Shown: positions 53,861-62,233 of the stretch, piece after piece | Layout of the letters: each line of letters opens with the position of its first letter | Position numbering within the stretch: the stretch's first letter is position 1 | From: Methylorubrum salsuginis | GTDB lineage: Bacteria; Pseudomonadota; Alphaproteobacteria; Rhizobiales; Beijerinckiaceae | Direction: 5' to 3' | DNA: 64,000 nucleotides | Assembly: GCF_900114375.1 (NCBI RefSeq) | Contig: NZ_FOSV01000002.1 | Span: forward strand, 1 to 64,000 | Program-made: the position numbers and the translations under genes | The notes under the pieces: model-generated | What the model saw: only the letters and a program-made list of their open reading frames with translations | What the model was told of the DNA's origin: nothing | Databases searched by the model: none

Positions 53861-54940
53861 ATGTTCCTGTTCACCAATGCCCCCGTCGGCACGCGCGAGA
53901 CCGGCCCCGCCGCCGTGTCGGCGCGCCCGGCGAATGCGGCGAGCGGCGAGGTGATCGCGGCCATCCGCGACGGGGCGCAGTCGAGCGGCGTCGGCTTCGA
54001 TTACCTGCTCGCCACGGCGCAGCGCGAATCGAGCCTGAACCCGACCGCCAAGGCCGGCACCTCGACGGCGACCGGCCTGTTCCAGTTCATCGAGCAGACC
54101 TGGCTCGGGGTGATGAAGAACGCGGGCGCCAAGCTCGGGCTCGGCACCTACGCCGATGCCATCACGGCGCGCCCCGACGGCACCTACACCGTCGCCGACC
54201 CGGCGACGCGCCAAGCGATCCTCGACCTGCGCCGCGACCCGAAGGTGTCGGCGACGATGGCCGGCGCCCTGACCCAGCGCAACCGCGACGCGCTGGGCAC
54301 CGCGCTCGGGCGCGAGCCCACCTCCGGCGATCTCTACGCCGCCCATGTGCTGGGCGCGCGCGGCGCCACGACGCTGATCAACTCGGCCCAGGGCAGCCCG
54401 GCGCGGGCCGCCGCCCTCGACCTGCCGGAGGCGGCGGCCGCCAACCGCAGCCTGTTCTACGACAAGGCCGGGCGCCCGCGCTCCTCCTCCGAACTCTACG
54501 CGCTGCTCTCGACCGCGACCTCGGGGGCGCCGACTCCGGTGGCGACCGCCGCGGGCACCGCCGAACCGCCGATGGCCTATGCCTCGCTGGACGGCGGCCT
54601 GCGCTCGCTGTTCCAGACCGACCGGCGCCAGGGCGCGATCTCGGAGGGCGTCGCCAAGATCTGGCAGGGCCGAAACGCGGGCGCCGCGGCGGCCCGGCCC
54701 GCGCCGACCTACTTCCCTCGCTCGGACGCGGCCGAGGACGTCGTGCAGACGGCCGCGATCCCGGACGCGGCCGATCCGGTCGTCTCGAGCCCGATCCTGG
54801 TGCCGCTGCCGCCGCGCCGCCCCGCCGGGCTCGGCCAAGCGGCGACGACGACCGCGAGCGCGGAGCCGAACCCCGCGGCGCTCCCGTCCAAGACAGTCTT
54901 CTTCGACCTGTCCTCCTACAACCTTCGGAACGGCCCATGA
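53861..54940 (+). CDS. Lytic transglycosylase, SLT-like, cytoplasm-start type (359 aa)
   Basis: The SLT core has ATAQRESSLNPTAKAGTSTATGLFQF with the catalytic Glu at residue 56 and TGLFQF at 71-76. It is a paralogue of the 1080-2213 protein: both share an RKRV-like or QAILDLRRDP linker and a Gly-Ala rich motif LYxAHxLGxxGA. Unlike the first it has no signal peptide, as in flagellum-associated or export-apparatus-associated hydrolases. The Pro-rich C-terminal third ends in FFDLSSYNLRNGP. Its stop overlaps the DUF2336-like gene's start (ATGA). Confidence 0.8.
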   Translation: MFLFTNAPVGTRETGPAAVSARPANAASGEVIAAIRDGAQSSGVGFDYLLATAQRESSLNPTAKAGTSTATGLFQFIEQTWLGVMKNAGAKLGLGTYADAITARPDGTYTVADPATRQAILDLRRDPKVSATMAGALTQRNRDALGTALGREPTSGDLYAAHVLGARGATTLINSAQGSPARAAALDLPEAAAANRSLFYDKAGRPRSSSELYALLSTATSGAPTPVATAAGTAEPPMAYASLDGGLRSLFQTDRRQGAISEGVAKIWQGRNAGAAAARPAPTYFPRSDAAEDVVQTAAIPDAADPVVSSPILVPLPPRRPAGLGQAATTTASAEPNPAALPSKTVFFDLSSYNLRNGP

Positions 54941-56649
54941 TCCTCCGCCAGTTCCTCACCCTGACGCAGCACGCCTCCGCCGAGCGGCGGGCCGAGGCCG
55001 CGGGCACCCTGGCGCAAGCCTATCTCGACGGCAGCCTCGGCCCGGACGCGGCCTGGGAGGCCAAGACGGCGTTGCTGGCCCTCCTCGACGATCCGGCGCT
55101 GGCCGTGCGCCGGGCGCTGGCCGTAGCCTGCGCCGATGCGGCGGGCGCGCCGCGGCCCCTCGTGGTGGCGCTCGCCTCCGACCATCCCGAGATCGCCTGC
55201 TGCGTGCTCGCGCGCTCGCCCGTGCTGATGGATGCCGACCTCGTGGATTGCGTCGCCATCGGCTGCGAGACGACGCGTTCCGCGGTCGCTTCCCGGCCCG
55301 ACCTGTCCAAGCCCGTCGCCGCCGCTCTCGCCGAGGTGGCGGGCCTGCCCTCCCTCACGGCGCTGGCCAAGAACCCGCTCGCCTCCATCGGCACCGCCGC
55401 CTTCCTGCGCATGGTCGAACGCCACGGCGAGGATGCGGAGTTGCGCCGCGCCCTGCTCGCCCGGCACGACCTCGCCATCGAGGTGCGCCACGCCGTGGTC
55501 GCCCTGCTGGCCGAGCAGCTCGCCCGCGCCGGCCAGGACGAGGGCTGGATGAATTCCGAGCGGGGCGCCCGCGTCGCCCGCGAGGCCCGCGATTCGGCCG
55601 CCCTCGCGCTGGGCGACGAAGCCGGCGAGACCGGTCTCGCCCGCCTCGTGGCGCATCTGCGGGTGCAGGAGCAACTCACCGCCGGGCTGATCCTGCGGGC
55701 GATCCTGTCGCTGCGCCTGCCCTTCGCGGAAGCCGCGCTGTCCGAACTCAGCGGGCTCAGCCGCGCCCGCGTCGCCGGGTTGATGTTCGAGCCCTACAGC
55801 GCCGGCTTCATCGCGCTCCATCGCCGGGCGGGCCTGCCGGCCCTGCTGCTGCCGGGCATCCAGGCGGCGCTGACCGTGTGGCGCGAGGCCGCCGACGGGC
55901 GCGGCGGCCCGAGCGGCCCGCGGCTCGCCCGCTCGATGATCGAGGCGGCGCTGACGGCCTGCGAGACCCTGCCCGTCGCCGAGGCCCGCGGGCTGGTGGC
56001 TTTGCTGTCCCGCTTCGAGGCCGAAGCCGCCCGCGACGAAGCCCGCCTCTTCGCGCAGGAGCAGATCGAGGCGCATGCCCGTGACGAGGCCGCCCGCCTG
56101 CTCGCCGCGCCCGAAGCCCTGCCCGTGACCGATACCTGGCCTGAGACGATGGCCGACGTTTGGGACTTGGCTGGGGGATCGACGCTGCCGGAGGTGATCG
56201 AACTGCCCGCGCCGGCGTTCGAGCCCGCGCCGGAGGTGGCCGATTCCGTCGTCGCCGTGGGAGAGATGTCCGAGCCGGAGCCGAGCGTGTCCGAGCCGGC
56301 TTTGCCGGATGCCGGCGCCGCCTGGCCGCTGGCGCCGCGGCCGGAGGAGCGACTCGGTGCGCCGGTCGTCGTCCAGGCGCCTTCCCGGACCACCGCCGAG
56401 GTCCCCTCCACGCTCACCGCCGAGGCGACCGAGACGCTGCTGGCCGGCCTCTCGGAGGCCCTGATGGCGAGCGTCCTCTCCGTTCGCTCGGGCCTCGCCG
56501 GACCCGAGGCGGCCCCCGAGGTTCGGCCCGAGCCGAAGCCGGCGGCGCGCCCCCGCGAGATCGCGCTCGCCGTCGCGGCCGGGATGATCCCGCAGGATCT
56601 CGTGCTCAGCTACCGCGCCGACCGCCGTCGCGAGCGTCTGGCGGCCTGA
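54937..56649 (+). CDS. DUF2336-like helical-repeat protein (570 aa)
   Basis: Residues 1-370 are almost entirely helical with HEAT-like repeats (RAEAAGTLAQAYLDG, ALLALLDDPALAVRRALAVACADA, LASDHPEIACCVLARSPVL), the pattern of DUF2336 proteins found in alphaproteobacteria. Residues 380-530 are acidic and Pro/Glu-rich, and a C-terminal helix ends AAGMIPQDLVLSYRADRRRERLAA. No enzymatic motif is seen. It is translationally coupled to the lytic transglycosylase, suggesting a common process such as envelope or appendage assembly. Confidence 0.7.
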   Translation: MILRQFLTLTQHASAERRAEAAGTLAQAYLDGSLGPDAAWEAKTALLALLDDPALAVRRALAVACADAAGAPRPLVVALASDHPEIACCVLARSPVLMDADLVDCVAIGCETTRSAVASRPDLSKPVAAALAEVAGLPSLTALAKNPLASIGTAAFLRMVERHGEDAELRRALLARHDLAIEVRHAVVALLAEQLARAGQDEGWMNSERGARVAREARDSAALALGDEAGETGLARLVAHLRVQEQLTAGLILRAILSLRLPFAEAALSELSGLSRARVAGLMFEPYSAGFIALHRRAGLPALLLPGIQAALTVWREAADGRGGPSGPRLARSMIEAALTACETLPVAEARGLVALLSRFEAEAARDEARLFAQEQIEAHARDEAARLLAAPEALPVTDTWPETMADVWDLAGGSTLPEVIELPAPAFEPAPEVADSVVAVGEMSEPEPSVSEPALPDAGAAWPLAPRPEERLGAPVVVQAPSRTTAEVPSTLTAEATETLLAGLSEALMASVLSVRSGLAGPEAAPEVRPEPKPAARPREIALAVAAGMIPQDLVLSYRADRRRERLAA

Positions 56650-56653
56650 CCGC

Positions 56654-58243
56654 TCAGGAGGGCGCCCGCGCGAGGTCGTGCACCCGCCGCAGGTCGGCGA
56701 CGAAGGCCCGGTAGGCCTCCTCCTTCGCCGCGTCCGGCAGGCGCAGCAGGTAGGACGGGTGGACGGTGATGAACCCGCCGAACGGGCGGCCAAACGCCGC
56801 CGGCCCGCGGGCGCGGGTGATCGGGATCTGTTTGCCGGTCAGCGCCAGCACCGCGGTGGCGCCGAGTGCCACCACGAGCTTGGGGCCGACGAAATCAAGT
56901 TCCCGGTCGAGCCACCAGCGGTAATGGCTGACTTCGCCCGCGGTCGGCTTCTCGTGGATGCGGCGCTTGCCGCGCAAGCTGAACTTGAAGTGCTTGACGG
57001 CATTGGTGAGGTAGGCTTGCGACCGGTCGATGCCGGCCTCGTCCAGCGCGCGCGACAGCAACTGCCCCGCCGGCCCGACGAAGGGGCGGCCCTGCCGATC
57101 CTCCTGATCGCCGGGCTGCTCGCCGACGAAGGCGATGGAGGCTCCGATCGGGCCCTCGCCCAAAACGGCCTGGGTCGCGCCCGGCACCAGCGGCTCGGAG
57201 CGGGCGATGACGGCGTTGAGCGCCTCCAACGAGTCGGGTTCGTCCCGCGCCATCCGTTCCACCGCCCGGACGGGATCGCGCTTCTCCGGCATCGTCGGCG
57301 CCTTCTCGATCATCGCTTGCGCGCGGGCGCCCGCCGCCCGCACTAGGGCGGGAATCGTCGCGGTCTCCGGCATGTTCCGCCAGTACTTGCGGGGCATTTC
57401 GGCCCGCATGGCGTCGAGGTTGAGCCGGGCCGGGTTGAAGGTGCTCTCGTAATAGTCGCGCCAGCCCGCCTCGAACGCATCGCCCTCCGGCGCGTCCTCC
57501 CGCCGCCCCGGCGGGCCGAAGGTCAGTGCGCCGTCCCAATGGGCCGAGCCTTCCGGTGTCAGGATCGACCAGCGCAAATTCCGGAAGCGATCAACGAAGA
57601 ACGGCGCCGCCGCTTCCAGGATGTGGTGGTCGGGCTCGAACCACGCGACGTAGCGCTCGGGCTCGTTCGGCACCCGGCGGAAGCGCAGGAAGGCGTGCAT
57701 CTTGTGAAGGTCGCGGGCGATCCCCTTGCGCATCCGGTGGAGGCGGTGGACCAGCGGATCGCTCGCCACCTCCATCAGGGCGCGTTCGCCGTGGAGCACG
57801 CGCCAGATCAGGGCGTAGAGCAGGCCGTAGCGCTCGGGATCGCGGTGGGGGGCGACCATCGGGATCAGGTCGGTCACCGGGCGGGGCAGCGCCAGCGGCG
57901 GGGCGTCCGAGGGGGCGGGGTCGCTGCCGAACAGGCAGAGGGATTCGGTCTGCCAGACGGTTGCCTCGGGGGGCACGTTCGCGGCGATGAGGCTACGGGC
58001 GGCGGCGCGGAAGCCGGGCAGGTCGGCGCCGGGTGAAAGCGTGGCGACATGGATGCCGCGGCATTTCCCTCCCCCCTCTGCGGGGGAGGGTGGCCTCCGA
58101 AGGAGGTCGGGAGAGGGGAGCGACGCTTCCGGAGTGTTCAGGTCGAGGGCGGCCAAGCGGGACCGTGGTTCCCCTCTCCCGCCTGCTCCGCAGGCACCCT
58201 CCCCCGCGGAGGGGGGAGGGTTTTGGTGGTGCGACTCTCCCAT
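56654..58243 (-). CDS. UdgX-type uracil-DNA glycosylase fused to a DUF4130-like domain (529 aa)
   Basis: The C-terminal half is a UDG with GEQPGDQED (374-382), FVGPAGQLL and the UdgX-specific KRRIH loop (His at about 430), the His that forms a covalent bond to the abasic site in characterised UdgX. HPSYLLRLPD closes it. Residues about 65-280 form the DUF4130-like domain linked to radical-SAM partners. ATG at 58243 overlaps the radical-SAM stop (TGATG). Residues 9-60 are encoded by the C/G-rich repeat, so the native N-terminus probably began around GIHVATLSPG. Confidence 0.85.
   Translation of the reverse strand: MGESHHQNPPPSAGEGACGAGGRGEPRSRLAALDLNTPEASLPSPDLLRRPPSPAEGGGKCRGIHVATLSPGADLPGFRAAARSLIAANVPPEATVWQTESLCLFGSDPAPSDAPPLALPRPVTDLIPMVAPHRDPERYGLLYALIWRVLHGERALMEVASDPLVHRLHRMRKGIARDLHKMHAFLRFRRVPNEPERYVAWFEPDHHILEAAAPFFVDRFRNLRWSILTPEGSAHWDGALTFGPPGRREDAPEGDAFEAGWRDYYESTFNPARLNLDAMRAEMPRKYWRNMPETATIPALVRAAGARAQAMIEKAPTMPEKRDPVRAVERMARDEPDSLEALNAVIARSEPLVPGATQAVLGEGPIGASIAFVGEQPGDQEDRQGRPFVGPAGQLLSRALDEAGIDRSQAYLTNAVKHFKFSLRGKRRIHEKPTAGEVSHYRWWLDRELDFVGPKLVVALGATAVLALTGKQIPITRARGPAAFGRPFGGFITVHPSYLLRLPDAAKEEAYRAFVADLRRVHDLARAPS
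58070..58226. repeat. C/G-rich inverted repeat translated inside the udgX-like gene
   Basis: CCCTCCCCCCTCTGCGGGGGAGGGTGG at the left pairs with CACCCTCCCCCGCGGAGGGGGGAGGG at the right, and GGTCGGGAGAGGGG pairs with CCCCTCTCCCG inside. It is the same dispersed family as at 34905 and 41300 but here lies within an open frame. Confidence 0.75.
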
Positions 58244-59454
58244 CAGAACAGACTCAGCTGTTCCGCCGGCTCCGCGAGCTTCGTGCGCAGATCGAGCCGG
58301 TCGGTCAGCGTCGTCGGCCGGAAGTCCTCGGCGATCAGGAACGGCCGCGCCCGCTTCAGCCCCGAGGTCAGCCGCGCCACGTCGTCGAGGCGCAGGCGCG
58401 AATGGCGGCGCGCCTTGACGATGGCGTCGACCGCCCGCGCCCCGAGCCCCGGCACCCGCAGCAGCAGGGTCCGGTCCGCCCGGTTCACATCGACGGGGAA
58501 GAGGTGGCGGTTCTTGAGCGCCCAGGCGAGTTTGGGGTCGATGTCGAGGGCAAACATCCCGCCGTCGGCCGCGTTCGCGACGTCGTCGGGGGAGAACTCG
58601 TAGTACCGGATCAGCCAGTCCGCCTGATACAGCCGGTGCTCGCGCCTGAGCGGCGGGGCCTGCGGCGGCAGGGCGGAGGACGCGTCGGGGATCGGGCTGA
58701 AGGCCGAGTAATAGACGCGCTTGAGGCCGTAACTGCCATACAGGAGCGCGCTCTTGCGGATCAGCGCCTCGTCGGTGGTGGCATCCGCGCCGACGATCAC
58801 CTGGGTCGATTGCCCGGCGGGCGAGAAGCGGCGCTTCTCCTCCTTCGCCTGGGCGATGCGCTCGCCGATCTGCCCCATGGCGCCTTCGATCGCCGCCCCG
58901 TCCTTCTCCGGCGCGAGGCGGATCAGGCCCTCTTCGGTCGGCAGTTCGAGGTTGATCGACAGCCGGTCGGCGTAGAGCCCGGCCTCCTCGATCAGCCAGG
59001 GGCTCGCCTCGGGGATCGACTTGAGGTGGATGTAGCCGCGAAACCCGTGCTCGCGCCGCAGCTTCTTGGCGACGCGGGTCAGCATCTCCATCGTGTAGTC
59101 GGGCGAGCGGATGATGCCCGACGACAGGAACAGCCCTTCGATGTAGTTGCGCTTATAGAACTCGACCGTGAGCGTCACCACCTCTTCCACCGAGAAGCGG
59201 GCGCGGGCGACGTTCGAGGAGCGCCGGTTGACGCAATAGGCGCAGTCGAACAGGCAGTAATTGGTCAGCAGGATCTTGAGCAGCGAGACGCAGCGCCCGT
59301 CCGGGGTGTAGGCGTGGCAGATGCCGGCCCCCGTGGTGGAGCCGAGGCCGTCCGCACCGGCCTTGCGCTTGGGCGCGCCGGACGACGCGCAGGACGCGTC
59401 GTACTTGGCGGCGTCCGCGAGGATGCGCAGCTTGCGCGCGAGTGTCTCGTCCAT
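58243..59454 (-). CDS. Radical-SAM putative DNA repair/modification protein, UdgX-linked (403 aa)
   Basis: The radical-SAM cysteines are C67, C71 and C74 in NYCLFDCAYCVNRRS (CxxxCxxC), which hold a 4Fe-4S cluster. LFLSSGIIRSPDYT and LKSIPEASPWLIEEA follow as in this family. The C-terminal part has helix-hairpin-helix-like LLRVPGLGARAVDAIVKARR, a DNA-binding hallmark. The family is repeatedly paired with a DUF4130-UDG protein, exactly as here with coupled translation, so a DNA-lesion function is inferred; the reaction is unknown. Confidence 0.88.
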   Translation of the reverse strand: MDETLARKLRILADAAKYDASCASSGAPKRKAGADGLGSTTGAGICHAYTPDGRCVSLLKILLTNYCLFDCAYCVNRRSSNVARARFSVEEVVTLTVEFYKRNYIEGLFLSSGIIRSPDYTMEMLTRVAKKLRREHGFRGYIHLKSIPEASPWLIEEAGLYADRLSINLELPTEEGLIRLAPEKDGAAIEGAMGQIGERIAQAKEEKRRFSPAGQSTQVIVGADATTDEALIRKSALLYGSYGLKRVYYSAFSPIPDASSALPPQAPPLRREHRLYQADWLIRYYEFSPDDVANAADGGMFALDIDPKLAWALKNRHLFPVDVNRADRTLLLRVPGLGARAVDAIVKARRHSRLRLDDVARLTSGLKRARPFLIAEDFRPTTLTDRLDLRTKLAEPAEQLSLF

Positions 59455-59512
59455 CGAACGGAAGATGAACACACCCGCGTGAGGATCAATGCGGCGCGTT
59501 GCCTTCCGCACC

Positions 59513-59548
59513 GGAAAACGCCTTCCCGAGGCCTCGCCCGGGAAGGCG
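59513..59548 (-). terminator. Terminator downstream of the OsmC gene
   Basis: On the minus strand CGCCTTCCCG and CGGGAAGGCG form a 10-bp stem enclosing GGCGAGGCCT-like sequence and are followed by TTTTCC. It separates the OsmC gene from the radical-SAM gene. Confidence 0.75.
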
Positions 59549-59555
59549 CGAAGAA

Positions 59556-59987
59556 TCAGCCCTGGGACAGCGTCTTGTCGAGCGTGATCTCGGCGTTGAG
59601 CAGCTTCGAGATCGGGCAGCCCTTCTCGGCGTTGCCGGCCAGCTCGTCGAACTTCGCCTGATCGATGCCGGGGATCACGGCCTTGAGGGTGAGGGCCGAC
59701 TTCGTCACCTTGAAGCCGTCGCCGTCCTGCACGAGGGTCACCACCGCCTTGGTGTCGAGGGAGGTCGCCTTGAGGCCCGCCGCCTGGAGCTGGAAGGCCA
59801 GCGCCATGGTGAAGCAGCCGGCATGCGCGGCGGCGATCAGCTCCTCCGGGTTGGTGCCGGGCTCGTTCTCGAAGCGGGTGTTGAAGCCGTAGGGGTTGTC
59901 GGAGAGCACGCCCGACTGGGTCGTGATCCGGCCCTTGCCGGTCTTTCCGTCGCCTTCCCAGTGGGCGCTCGCGTGGCGGTCGGTCAT
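59556..59987 (-). CDS. osmC: OsmC-family peroxiredoxin (143 aa)
   Basis: OsmC/Ohr proteins reduce organic hydroperoxides with a pair of cysteines. Here C58 in AAAHAGCFTMALAF and C124 in EKGCPISKLL are both present with the usual spacing, and the LIAAAHAGCF signature favours OsmC over Ohr. The ATG at 59987 is preceded by GAGGACAACG. It has its own terminator and lies downstream of the recX-like gene in the same orientation. Confidence 0.92.
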   Translation of the reverse strand: MTDRHASAHWEGDGKTGKGRITTQSGVLSDNPYGFNTRFENEPGTNPEELIAAAHAGCFTMALAFQLQAAGLKATSLDTKAVVTLVQDGDGFKVTKSALTLKAVIPGIDQAKFDELAGNAEKGCPISKLLNAEITLDKTLSQG

Positions 59988-60073
59988 GTCGTTGTCCTCG
60001 AAATCGGTTGCGGGCACATCCCGCATCGGGGGCGAGGTGGGGCGACGCGCCCGGAAGTCGAGGCGTTTCGATC

Positions 60074-60715
60074 TCACGGATCTTCCGGTGGATCGTCGAG
60101 TTCGGCTCCGATGACCGCGCGGGCGAGGCCGTAGGGGAAGCCCGCCCGCGCCATGGCGGCGAGATCGCGCTCGCGGTTCGCCTCCCGCGCGCCGGGCGGG
60201 CGGTGGGGGCCGAGGCGGCGGCGGCGGGCGTAGGCCGCAGCCGCTTGCCGCTCGGTGTCGGCCTCCTCGCCCGCATCCTCGCGCTCGTCGGTCATGACGG
60301 CCGAGATGGTGTCGGCGTCGATGCCCTTCTCCGAGAGCTTGGCCCGCGCCTGCCGGGTCGAGGCGCCGCGGCGGCGGAGCGTCGCGAGGCGGGCGGCGGC
60401 GAAGCGGACGTCGTCGATCAGACCGGCGCGCTGGGCGCGCGCCACCGTCTCGGCGATCAGCCCGGCATGGGCGTCCGGGGCCTCGTCGCGGGAGCGGCAG
60501 CGCCGGTCCACCCGGCGGGCCAGCACCCGGCGCAGCATCTCGGAGGAGGCGCCGTAGCGGTCGAGGTAGTGCAGGGCCACCCGCTCCAGCCACGCGGCGG
60601 TGACGGGCGGCTCGGGTCTTGCCTGTCCTGCGGGTCTTGCCTGTCCTGCGGGGCTGGCCTCCCGCTCCACTCGTCCGTCGTCACGACGATTGCGTGAACC
60701 CTTCGTCGCGATCAT
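60074..60715 (-). CDS. recX: RecX-family regulatory protein (213 aa)
   Basis: RecX binds and restrains RecA filaments. Helical triplets typical of RecX appear: ALHYLDRYGASSEMLRRVLARRV, GLIDDVRFAAARLATLRRRGASTRQARAKLSEKGID and ERDLAAMARAGFPYGLARAVI. Near the N-terminus an 18-bp tandem repeat (60615-60650) encodes AGQARP twice. recA is not nearby. The ATG at 60715 gives the longest plausible start. Confidence 0.85.
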   Translation of the reverse strand: MIATKGSRNRRDDGRVEREASPAGQARPAGQARPEPPVTAAWLERVALHYLDRYGASSEMLRRVLARRVDRRCRSRDEAPDAHAGLIAETVARAQRAGLIDDVRFAAARLATLRRRGASTRQARAKLSEKGIDADTISAVMTDEREDAGEEADTERQAAAAYARRRRLGPHRPPGAREANRERDLAAMARAGFPYGLARAVIGAELDDPPEDP

Positions 60716-60760
60716 CCGTTCTTCACGGTCCTGCCTTGGTTGTCGTCGCATGCTTGTCGG

Positions 60761-62221
60761 ATGGATCGCTCTGAAATGCGAGGGCTGCGCCACCGGGCAG
60801 TGGCCGTCCTGATGCGGCGCGAGTGGCTGTTCGTGCTGCTCGCCCTCGGCTTCGCGGTCGTCGCGGGCCTCGTCGTCTATTTCTCGCGTCCCACGCTCCT
60901 CACCGTCGCCGTCGGCCCCCGTGACGGCGTCGAGGCCGTCCTGATCGAGGCCTATGCCAAGGCGCTCGCGCGCAATCACGAGGACGTGCGGCTGCAGGTC
61001 ACGCCCCACGACGACGTGCGCGACAGCGCCCAGGCCCTGCAGAAGAACCGCGCGGACCTCGCCGTGGTTCGCCCCGACGTGCTCCTGCCCGACAACGGGC
61101 TCACCCTCGCCATCCTGCACGACGAGGCGCTGATCGTCGCCGCCCCCGAGGCCGCCGAGATCGCGAGCTTCTCCGACCTCTCGACCCGGCGCCTCGGCGT
61201 GGTCGTGCGCCACGACGCCGACCTGCCCTTCGTCACGAACCTCCTCGACTTCTACGATTTCAAGCCCGCGGCCGAGGCGGAGATCGCGGGGGGCGAGCCG
61301 CTCGCGGCCGGCCGGATCGGGCTGGTGCCGCTGAAGGCGGGCGAGGTCACGCAGGCGCTGGAATCCAAGCGGGTCGATGCGGTGGCCGTCATCGCCAGCC
61401 CCACGGCAAAAGCGACCCTCGGGATGCTGCGCGCGGTCGAGGCGGCCTCGGCGGAGCGCAAGATCTCCTTCGTCGGTATACCGGACGGCAAGGCGATCAC
61501 CCAGCGCCTGCCCGAACTCCAGACCATGACGCTGACCGCCGGCACCTTCGGCGGAAGGCCGAAGCGCCCGGAGGAGGATATCGAGACGGTCGGCGTGTCC
61601 TACCGCCTGATGGCGCGGGGCTCGGTGAGCCGGGTCGCGGTCGCCTCGGTGGTGCAGCACCTGTTCGAGTGGCGCTCGCGGCTGGCGGCGGTCGCCCCCG
61701 TCGCCAACGCGATGAAGCCGCCGGATTACGACACCACCGTCACGGCCACCAGCGCCCGCCTGCCCAACCACCCCGGTGCGGTCGATTATTTCGAGCGCGA
61801 GCAGCAGACCTTCCTCGACCGCTACGAGGACTGGATCTACCTGCTCGCCTTCTTCGGCGGCACGATCGGCTCAGGGGTGGCGTGGCTCGGCCAGCGGCTC
61901 GCCCGCAAGCGGCGCGAGCGCATCGACGTGGTGCTCGACCGCCTCCTCGACATCCTGGCCGAGGCCCGCGACGCCCGCGAGGTGGCCCAGCTCGACGCCC
62001 TGACCCGCGAGACCGACGCGTTGATCGCCGACGTGGTCCGCCATGCCCGCGAGCGCACCATCGACGGCCGGATGATCTCGGCGCTGATCCTCGCCATCGA
62101 CGCGGTCAACGGCGCACTGGACGATGGGCGGCGCACGCTCGATCCGGGCGCCGACACGGGCGGCGGGGGACGCTCGCGCACCGCGCGGCTGCTGTCGCTG
62201 ACCTTGCCCGCCGCGGAATAG
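60761..62221 (+). CDS. Membrane-anchored TAXI-type solute-binding protein (486 aa)
   Basis: A transmembrane segment (about residues 20-42, WLFVLLALGFAVVAGLVVYF) anchors a periplasmic domain with TAXI/NMT1-like features: LLTVAVGPRDGVEAVLIEAYAKAL, QALQKNRADLAVVRPDVLLPD and VSYRLMARGSVSRVAVASVVQHLF. A second membrane segment (about 355-375) is followed by a basic cytoplasmic helix tail of about 110 residues. Normal TAXI proteins are free periplasmic receptors of TRAP transporters; no TRAP permease is adjacent. Either ATG 60761 or 60776 could be the start. A sensor or signalling role is conceivable. Confidence 0.7.
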   Translation: MDRSEMRGLRHRAVAVLMRREWLFVLLALGFAVVAGLVVYFSRPTLLTVAVGPRDGVEAVLIEAYAKALARNHEDVRLQVTPHDDVRDSAQALQKNRADLAVVRPDVLLPDNGLTLAILHDEALIVAAPEAAEIASFSDLSTRRLGVVVRHDADLPFVTNLLDFYDFKPAAEAEIAGGEPLAAGRIGLVPLKAGEVTQALESKRVDAVAVIASPTAKATLGMLRAVEAASAERKISFVGIPDGKAITQRLPELQTMTLTAGTFGGRPKRPEEDIETVGVSYRLMARGSVSRVAVASVVQHLFEWRSRLAAVAPVANAMKPPDYDTTVTATSARLPNHPGAVDYFEREQQTFLDRYEDWIYLLAFFGGTIGSGVAWLGQRLARKRRERIDVVLDRLLDILAEARDAREVAQLDALTRETDALIADVVRHARERTIDGRMISALILAIDAVNGALDDGRRTLDPGADTGGGGRSRTARLLSLTLPAAE

Positions 62222-62233
62222 ACGCCCTTCGCC

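Noticed and set aside
53131..56649. 1172-residue plus-strand frame joining antisense CitE-like DNA to the DUF2336-like gene
   Set aside because: The start codon of the real protein is fixed at 54937 by the ATGA overlap; the earlier part is antisense or out of frame to other genes.
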